Of a DNA stretch of 46,205 nucleotides, positions 39,694-46,205 are shown one piece after another. The notes beneath the pieces were generated by a model. It did not search any database and was not told where the DNA came from. It saw nothing but the letters and a program-made list of their open reading frames with translations. Numbering within the stretch: position 1 is the stretch's first letter; every line of letters begins with the position of its first letter. A program made the position numbers and the translations under genes. Origin of the DNA: Gloeophyllum trabeum ATCC 11539 (Eukaryota > Basidiomycota > Agaricomycetes > Gloeophyllales > Gloeophyllaceae); NCBI RefSeq assembly GCF_000344685.1, contig NW_006920419.1:757994-804198 (forward strand), written 5' to 3'.

Positions 39694-41702
39694 TCAGAGC
39701 GGATGCTTCATACCCAGAGGCGGGCCATTACTGAGCTCCAACCCGACCTTCTGGACGAGCGACATCCCGAGCGGCTCTAGCGCCTCCCGCCAGGTCTGCC
39801 GCCTCCGGCGGCCCTCGAAGATACACCACGAGCGCTCACCCGTCTCGCCCTCCGGCCCGAAGACGAAGACATTGTCCTCGTTCCACGGCGCCTCGCCGTA
39901 CGCGAACGCGATCCAGCGCTCCTGCACCGCGTCGCGCACGCGCGCGTACGAGTACTCGTCCACAACCGACATCCCCCAGTCGGGGTCGTCGTACGAGCCC
40001 GAGCCCGAGCTCGCCGACGCGGACATCATCTCGACGTCCTCGTCCTCGTCGTCCGAATCGGAGAACGAGCTGGGGTACAGGTCCGGCGAGGACATCGCCG
40101 CGGGCATCGGCACATTGTCGAACACGTACGCGAGGTCGACGGGCCCGCGCCCGGGGCCCTCCTGGTCGAAGACGTAGCGGTACACTCCGCGCCCTCCGCG
40201 CGCGCGCCTGACGCCGTTCGCGACGCACTCCGTCGGCCACGCGAGCCGCGCGTCGGTGATGAGCTCGAGGACCTTGTCGGGCAGGTCCTCGGGGTCGGTG
40301 TGCGCGTGGATGTCGTAGGCGCGCATGAGCGCGGAGGCTTTGGAGAGTGACTGGCAGATGGCGCGGATGCGCCGGGTGACGCCGTCGGGCGTCCATAGCG
40401 AAGCGGGCAGAGAGTAGAGGTGCGACGAGGAGTAGATGTCGCCGATAATCATGGGTTGCAGCGAAGGGGCGTGGTGGTGGTGGTGCACGCCAGGGACGTG
40501 GTGGTGCGAGTCGGAATGGGGAAGCTTTGGCGCGTGCTTCTCAACATGGGCGTGCGATTCGGCATGGTGGTGGTGGTGCTCTGGGAAGAGGAGTTCCTTC
40601 CAGCCTTTGCGGAAGAAGACACCGTCATCTGTCGCACGCAGGTGATGGTGGTGGCCGAGGACGACGAGCTTCTCCACATCGACAGCGCGCAGCTGCTCCA
40701 GCGAGCGAACGCCCAGCGCGGACATCATCCTGGACAGGTGCCAGCCGGCAGTATGCACGTCCGGGACATTGTGGTCCACGATCGCGCTCTGCACGATGGC
40801 GCGGTGGAACAGAGGGTGCACCTCGTTCTTGGCGGACAGCATATGGCAGAGGATGTCAGCAGCCCCGGTGGACTCGCCGAACAGCGTCACGTTGCTGGGG
40901 TCGCCGCCGAACTCGGTGATGTACCGGTGCACCCATTCCATAGCTCTGCGCTGGTCCCTGAGGCCTGTGGAGCGGAGAGATCGGTAAGTCAGGTGCTTCT
41001 CAGGCTATGAGAGAAGCGCTCGCGTACCGTAGTTGCCCACTCCCTCGTCACCTGCCTCAAGGTTGTCTTCTTGCAGACTGGACCCGGCGGCAAACCCTAA
41101 AATACCTAATCGATAGCTTGAATGAAGAACGTCAGTATGATATCGCTATGAGCGACTGTGGTGCCACGTACTTGAAGGTTACTAGGACCATAGGCTTGCC
41201 CATGAGAATGCTTTTGCGGACGAGGGCGCCGCCGTCGTACACCCAGCTTGAGCCGGTGCCGGTATTGCCGCCCCCATGAATCCATATCATTACGGGGTAT
41301 CGCGAGCTGGAGTCGATGTCGCCTGGACAGGTGATTATCAGGTTGAGACACTCGAACTCGTGCTGCTTGAAGTTTTGTTGAGGAACTTGATCCTCTGTGA
41401 GGCCGAACATGTCTGCCTCGGCGCCCTTTACGTGAACCTGAGGGCATATTGGACTACGCGACAGTCAGGCTGAGCGCGAGCCCTACAGAGATGCGCACGT
41501 ACCCATATTTCGTCGCGTCGACGTGAGTGGGATAGGAGGTGCATAGTCTGGACTGGCGAAAGCGAGCAGGGATGCTGGCATACTTGATGCCGCGAAACTG
41601 GGCTACGGGAGCCTCCGGCGTAGACGCCGAGTGCTCGACGCCGGTGAAGGCGGTCTTGAGAGCCTTGTGGTGGACGACCGGGTGAACGACCTTGATAGGC
41701 AT
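39694..41702 (-). CDS. Type-B carboxylesterase-like protein with His-rich insert
   Basis: Four exons from ATG 41702 (MPIKVVHPVVHH) to the stop at 39694 give about 615 residues. Joins restore KYGPICPQVHVKG, VTFNYRLGILGFAAGS and GNYGLRDQRRAMEWVHRYI. Alpha/beta-hydrolase hallmarks are the oxyanion motif IHGGGNTGTG and the nucleophile elbow GESTGA. A His-dense insert (about 40630-40455) has clusters such as FPEHHHHHAESHAHVEKH and VPGVHHHHHAP. Where relatives carry the catalytic His before DLxYLFDN, this protein reads GPGRGPVDLAYVFDN, so the triad appears incomplete. An acidic, low-complexity patch (SDSDDEDEDVE) follows. No signal peptide is evident, so it may be intracellular. Esterase activity is therefore doubtful; a binding or adhesion-type role, or a recent loss, is possible. 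Confidence 0.85.
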
Positions 41703-43280
41703 GGCTGTGGTCGGTGGGTGAATAAGCGAGGTGCGGGGGCGGGGCAGGGGTCAGGGGCAAGCGTATGGGGCGCAGGCTCGAGGACGGCCTGGAGTTTAAG
41801 TATGGGATGGCTGCTCGAGCCTCGCCATCCCGCATGGACCCGAAGGCGATCATCGAGCAGGCCTCGTAGCAAAAACTCGAGCAGTCCGCCCAAACAGGCA
41901 GCTGCGATAGCGATGTGACCTTCGCTGGCCTGATCAGTCACGTGATGCACCGATCCCAGATTCAATTGAACGGAACTTGCGAGAAACCACGGGGCCCAAA
42001 TCTCGGCCTTTACTGCAACTTTGCTGCGAATGCGGTGTGTTGCTTGACATCAACATGACGTGACTGGCTAACATGAAATGATTTGCTCACCGCCGCGGGT
42101 TTTCTACGAGCCTGCACCAAAGCAGAGTCGTAGCACTTGTCCTATAACAAGCTAGCCGAGATCGTCGCACTGCGCACGCCCAAAGGGAACGACAATACCG
42201 ATTCTCACCGGTGGGGCTGCATCTATGAGGGCGTTTACGTAGGTGGGTAAAACGAGACGTAGCTTCGAACCTAGAATATATCCACCAGGACGAGCTTGAT
42301 GGCACGGGCCTGTATTAGTATTACCGCCGGGACACAAGGGAGAAGGCGCCCGAAGGGGAGAGTGCGGGGAATTGGACGGGGAGACGGGGAGCTTGTCTGG
42401 AAAGCTGCGGGACCGCAGCTTGCAGCGCAGTTGTCAGGTTGACGCTTGCAGAACACATACATAACTCGGCGCAAGGCTATGTGCCAAGAGAGAACGCATA
42501 ACTTGACGCGTTAACATTACTACCAGTCATGATACACAGGAGCGACAGGTAGTTTACGCCCGACTCTGCCCATGGTCACAAACCAAGCAGCTCTGCTCCT
42601 GACACCAGAAGAACGTAAGATACAACGCGCAGCGACATACATGACATAAAACACTCACCTCGCCTTACGCAAATAACGCGACTGTATATAGCGACGTATC
42701 TGCGCGAACGCACAAGAGTGAAAGAACGAGACCAATCACGCTCGTTGCAGCAGTGACCTCAGCGCACTCGTCCGTCTCTCATCTCTGAGCACAAAGTCAA
42801 TGGCAGCGCTCGCATCAAACTCACTCAGGCGGTCTCATGGACTAACAGACAAGGGAAAACATATATTTCAGAACACTGGATGGCGACGACGGACGACACG
42901 GTGAAGGAACGAAAGCAAGGAGCTCATCGATGGCCATCGTGATTTTGCGGCGATAAAGTGCGTGACGCATTCAGTCACGGGGGTTGTCACGTTTGCGCCA
43001 CAACGCCACAATTCACTTGGAAAGTCCAGCTTATTCGTATTCACTCGATCAGGGGACTAGATTCTATGCTCGCAAGGGATAGGAGGGGGGCTCCTGAGCC
43101 CTCAACCTGATCCTGACGAGAACTCGCTGCCTGTCCAGTCAGCTATGGACGAGGTGATTCGGCCGCCGACAGTATTCCATCCAAAGTCTGAATCCATAGT
43201 GGCGGGAGATCCTTCACCTCGCCATCTTCCTTGCTAAACCTAAGTAGACTAAAGATTGCATCTAGTTAAGCAGATGCCAA
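41703..43280. other. Intergenic upstream of the carboxylesterase
   Basis: No confident gene. The first 250 bp is GC-rich and probably contains the carboxylesterase promoter. The rest holds short frames only. Confidence 0.5.
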
Positions 43281-45060
43281 GCCATATTGTTTGAACTGTG
43301 GACCAGCACCGCCTACGAGAAGGGGGAGCGCGGAAGCGCGGTCTCAGTTGATGTGGATACAGTGGAATCACCTTCTCCTCAGAATACAGTCTGTTTGGCC
43401 TCCTCCTCGTGGTCACGACTCAAGACTGGATGCCCGTGGTCAAGTTCCGAGCTCATGGAGGGAAGCGGGTCACTGTAGGGACTCCAAGTATAACTCACCG
43501 TGCTATGTTCAACTCATTCCAGATAGCCACCGCACCTCTAACCACGACAATCAGAAGCCAAGCAGCGATAATACACACATACGACATGCCGCACGGTCCA
43601 CCGATGTGCGCTACACCGAAAACGGAACCGTGCCTCTTCTAGGACGATCGTCCTCCTGCCGTCCCGGAGCGGTGGGTAAACTTGAACGCTGCACATGACA
43701 GCGAGGAAATTCCGAGCGGTAGGACTAGGCGCGGGGGCGGGGCGGTTATCGCCGAGAGCAGGGATTATTAGGGAGGCTCGTGAGTTGTGTGCGCTCCAGT
43801 ACCGTTATACACTGGGCATGGCATGAGGGATAAAGCGGTGGGTCGATGGACTAGTGGAGATGTTTCGCGCCAGAGACTAATCAAGCCGGCCGTTAGGAGA
43901 ATCGCTTCACCGTTCAGTAACGAGGACTGCAATGCAAGGCTCTGCCTTTCGAGCGAGGATGATCTTGTACTCGGCGTTCCCGCGCTCGACTTCGGACCCT
44001 CGAGTTACCATCATAATGAAGCCTGTTGACCCGCAGCATCAGCATTCGGCCCCTTCCGATACGGGCCACGTCTATCAGGTTTGTTGGGCATATTATTGCT
44101 GGAGGCATTGACTATCAGCAAGGGACTCAAATTCTGAGCATCACAGCGAGGTCGATCCGATTGGTAGACTTCCCGGAGAGGTTGGATGCCATGCGCGACA
44201 GGACGGGTTGAGATATGTTCGCCCTGTGGTTCCGCAAAAACAGAGCGGGTGGACACTTGATGATTTCTGAGCGTAAGGCCTACCCGCAGTACCTCCATGC
44301 GTGATGCAACGTAGGACGGGTTAAGATAACTAAAGCAGCCAAAGAGGGCATAGTCGGCGCTGAATCGGCGGGTTGTAGAGTATGCTAGAGTACTCACAGC
44401 TATGCTGAGCCCCCGATCCAGCTGATGACCAGGGCCCGACTTCCGTAGCAAGCCTCGAGGGTTGTGCAGATCAGACGGACGTTCATCTGCTACAGATTAT
44501 CTGTATAATCGCAACATCCGTGGCGACTTGCAGCATATTAGCTCGCTGACATCCAGCAGGGTCGAGAGGACGTCAAGGAGCAGCGGGACGCAGTCATAAT
44601 ATCGGCCTCGTTGCCATCGACGAGCACTCGACCAATGTGGGAGTCAGCCCGTCGATGTGCTGGGAGGTACCCCTTGCAACATCAAGTTGGTGGGTAATAA
44701 AGATCGGAGGCGTTAGCAACATTCAACACCACAGCACCTCAACGGAACGCTGATTTCCGTGGGCATGAGTCAATGCTGCTCGGGAAGGGATAACGGTCTA
44801 TATCAGCGTCCCCAGACTAATGTCACCATTAGGATGCATCGGAAGCAATGTGCATTTGTGCAGCTACCCGTCAGAACGAATTCAATTCTTCATGCCAGAA
44901 TCGATGCTATGCGTAGCACGCTAAAGGCTTACCATCCCGGCGATCGTGGTGCAGCCGCCCCAACAGGACATGTATTTGAAGGAGGATGCGCTGCTAGCTT
45001 GGTCTCCGTGTCGGAAAATCTGGAAAAGACCGATAAGCCCTGACAGAACCTGACTGCCAA
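43281..45060. other. Intergenic, short unrecognised frames
   Basis: The longest frames (43291-43698 plus, 44011-44451 minus) lack recognisable motifs, and I could not extend them by splicing. A short plus reading near 44600 (GLVAIDEHSTN) looks protein-like but is bounded by stops. Treated as non-coding or decayed. Confidence 0.45.
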
Positions 45061-45097
45061 GCAAGCCCGACGCGAGGAACGAGCGGCTCGGGCTTGC
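45061..45097. repeat. Hairpin, 10-bp perfect stem
   Basis: GCAAGCCCGA (45061-45070) pairs with TCGGGCTTGC (45088-45097) around a 17-nt loop. A second small hairpin, CGCGTGCT-G-AGCACGCG, lies at about 45130-45146. Their role is unknown. Confidence 0.7.
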
Positions 45098-45290
45098 GCT
45101 AAGCCAAGCTAGGTGTGGCTGAAGAGCCCTCGCGTGCTGAGCACGCGGCGCCACGCGAGCGCCGCCTTCTCCCGTAGCTCTCCCAATGCTCAGCACGCCG
45201 CGTCAGTCTTTCGAATTTTCACGCTTTCTCTCTCCCCTCATCCTCGACGCCTGAGTGGAGAGTTCCTTTCGAAGTTCTTTTCGACTTGAC

Positions 45291-45297
45291 TATATAC
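45291..45297 (+). promoter_or_regulatory. TATA-like box upstream of a short ORF
   Basis: TATATAC lies about 110 nt before the ATG at 45404, a plausible distance with a leader of about 80 nt. It supports, but does not prove, a transcription unit here. Confidence 0.35.
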
Positions 45298-45403
45298 TTC
45301 GAGCACTACCAGAATTTCCTGCTGTATATCTCGTCTCACTAGCTTCCCGCTTTGCCGTTATCTTATCAGCTCGGTACCGCCTCGCTTATCTATCGAACCC
45401 AAC

Positions 45404-45604
45404 ATGGCCAATATCTCTCAGGAGCTGGGTGGCGACGCGCCTCCTCCGGCGAGAAAGCACAAGACCCATTCCTCGGCGGAACGCCGTGCTGAATTGAAAT
45501 CACTTCCCCTTGTCGAGAGGCTGTCTCTGAATACGGCGATATGCGCACGGAACAAGGCCCGGGAGACCACACATCGGACAACTCAATATATGATGCTGAC
45601 CTGA
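45404..45604 (+). CDS. Hypothetical short ORF, possibly a broken or first exon
   Basis: 66 codons start at ATG 45404 (MANISQELGGDAPPPARKHK) and end at TGA 45604. From about 45520 a different frame also reads protein-like (EYGDMRTEQGPGDHTSDNSI, continuing to a TAA near 45630), so the original protein may have been frameshifted or spliced. No family was recognised. The neighbourhood is AT-rich downstream, as in some fungal LTR elements, but no LTR was demonstrated. Confidence 0.3.
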   Translation: MANISQELGGDAPPPARKHKTHSSAERRAELKSLPLVERLSLNTAICARNKARETTHRTTQYMMLT

Positions 45605-45770
45605 ACCCGGTCGTGAATGTCAAACCGTAAGAAGTAATATACAGCCAAAGCAATATGTAATACTCATTTTGAGATTGTTTAGTCCAGCAATAGACAGTAA
45701 GGAATATCAAATATGACATTAGCTGCCGTTAAGGGGAATATATCTGCCCGTAGGCAACCTTTCTCTCCAT

Positions 45771-45792
45771 GTTATATGTGATGACATATAAC
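45771..45792. repeat. AT-rich hairpin
   Basis: GTTATATGT and ACATATAAC form a perfect 9-bp inverted repeat around GATG. It could be the tip of a mobile element or a chance AT-rich palindrome. Confidence 0.5.
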
Positions 45793-45986
45793 ATATATGG
45801 GGACGGTTACCACCCGAGAGTTATAACTTAAGTATATAACGAGAGTGTACGCAACACAGTATTCCAAATATGGCTCAGCATATGGGTACTTGTGATATAA
45901 TTTACCAGATTCACGCATCAGAATCCACTTCAGCCTGTGAACAATATGTCATATATGGCTTTCAATCGATATTGAGTGGGCCGCCG

Positions 45987-46050
45987 GCGGCAACAGGCGG
46001 CGCCACTCAGCGGCAACAGGCGGCGCCACTCAGCGGCAACAGGCGGCGCC
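45987..46050. repeat. GC-rich tandem repeat, 23-bp unit, 2.8 copies
   Basis: Units at 45987-46009, 46010-46032 and 46033-46050 share GCGGCAACAGGCGGCGCC, and the first two continue ACTCA. The block is a sharp GC island in AT-rich surroundings. Confidence 0.9.
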
Positions 46051-46205
46051 CCTTTGCCGCTCCTACCTTGCATGCCGCTCACACTGATGAAATATAACTG
46101 AGCGGACACATCAAGTAAAACCAGGCGAATTATTGCGTGATAAAATACAGAGAGTATGCACGAAAGTTATCACAACTGATTGTGAATCTACATGGCCGGT
46201 GAAGC

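Noticed and set aside
40420..41010. 196-codon plus-strand frame antisense to the carboxylesterase
   Set aside because: It mirrors the GC-rich, His-codon-rich minus-strand exon; the minus strand carries the HGGG and GESTGA motifs and spliced continuity.
1..46205. tRNA, rRNA and CRISPR arrays
   Set aside because: No cloverleaf-like T-loop and acceptor combination, rRNA-like block or spaced direct-repeat array was seen by eye; a covariance-model scan would settle tRNA genes.

Overview
The window is nuclear DNA of a filamentous basidiomycete, most likely an Agaricomycete. The evidence is protein-coding genes cut by many 50-70 nt GT-AG introns, F-box/leucine-rich proteins of the mushroom type, an SRPBCC protein, a HIRA-type histone chaperone, a Tad-like LINE, and GC-rich coding DNA set in poorer, decayed intergenic DNA. 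No tRNA, rRNA, CRISPR or bacterial-style operon was seen. Gene models were spliced by eye from reading frame and GT-AG sites. Most exon joins keep the frame and restore family motifs; SHMT closes exactly at 498 codons plus stop.

Layout. 113-891 (-): ABM-like dimeric alpha/beta-barrel protein. 1868-3560 (+): F-box protein, intact. 3561-8680: decayed DNA with an unknown broken gene, a 571-bp terminal-inverted-repeat element, an 18-bp tandem repeat and a perfect 30+1+30 bp palindrome. 8681-10252 (+): paralogous F-box gene, broken by loss of its start codon and a frameshift. 10398-11733 (-): DUF4336 protein in 11 exons. 13400-16774 (-): HIR1/HIRA histone chaperone in 12 exons. 16775-20864: no confident gene, but diverged direct repeats of an unknown coding segment. 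20865-21839 (+): low-complexity conserved fungal protein. 23652-24356 (+): secreted SRPBCC protein.

24700-36559 (-) is a tandem cluster of three C2H2 zinc-finger genes: A (35643-36559), B (33355-35478, ending in a C3HC4 RING) and C (24700-33034). Gene C carries an apparently complete 6.2-kb Tad-like LINE (25500-31722) inside a single intron that would be about 57 nt without it. The intron splits a zinc finger exactly before its first histidine, and the LINE is bounded by 13-14 bp target-site duplications. Seven finger introns in genes B and C fall at this same place, so exons act as portable finger modules.

37224-39246 (+): serine hydroxymethyltransferase with two in-frame starts, the upstream one adding a mitochondrial-type presequence, and an 8-nt microexon. 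39694-41702 (-): carboxylesterase with a His-rich insert and apparently no catalytic His. 41703-46205: no confident gene; it holds small hairpins, a short ORF behind a TATA-like box and a GC-rich 23-bp tandem repeat.

The genes do not form an evident metabolic cluster. The strongest signals are the LINE housed in a finger-splitting intron, the modular exons of the zinc-finger cluster, and the palindrome lying against the lost start of the F-box pseudogene.
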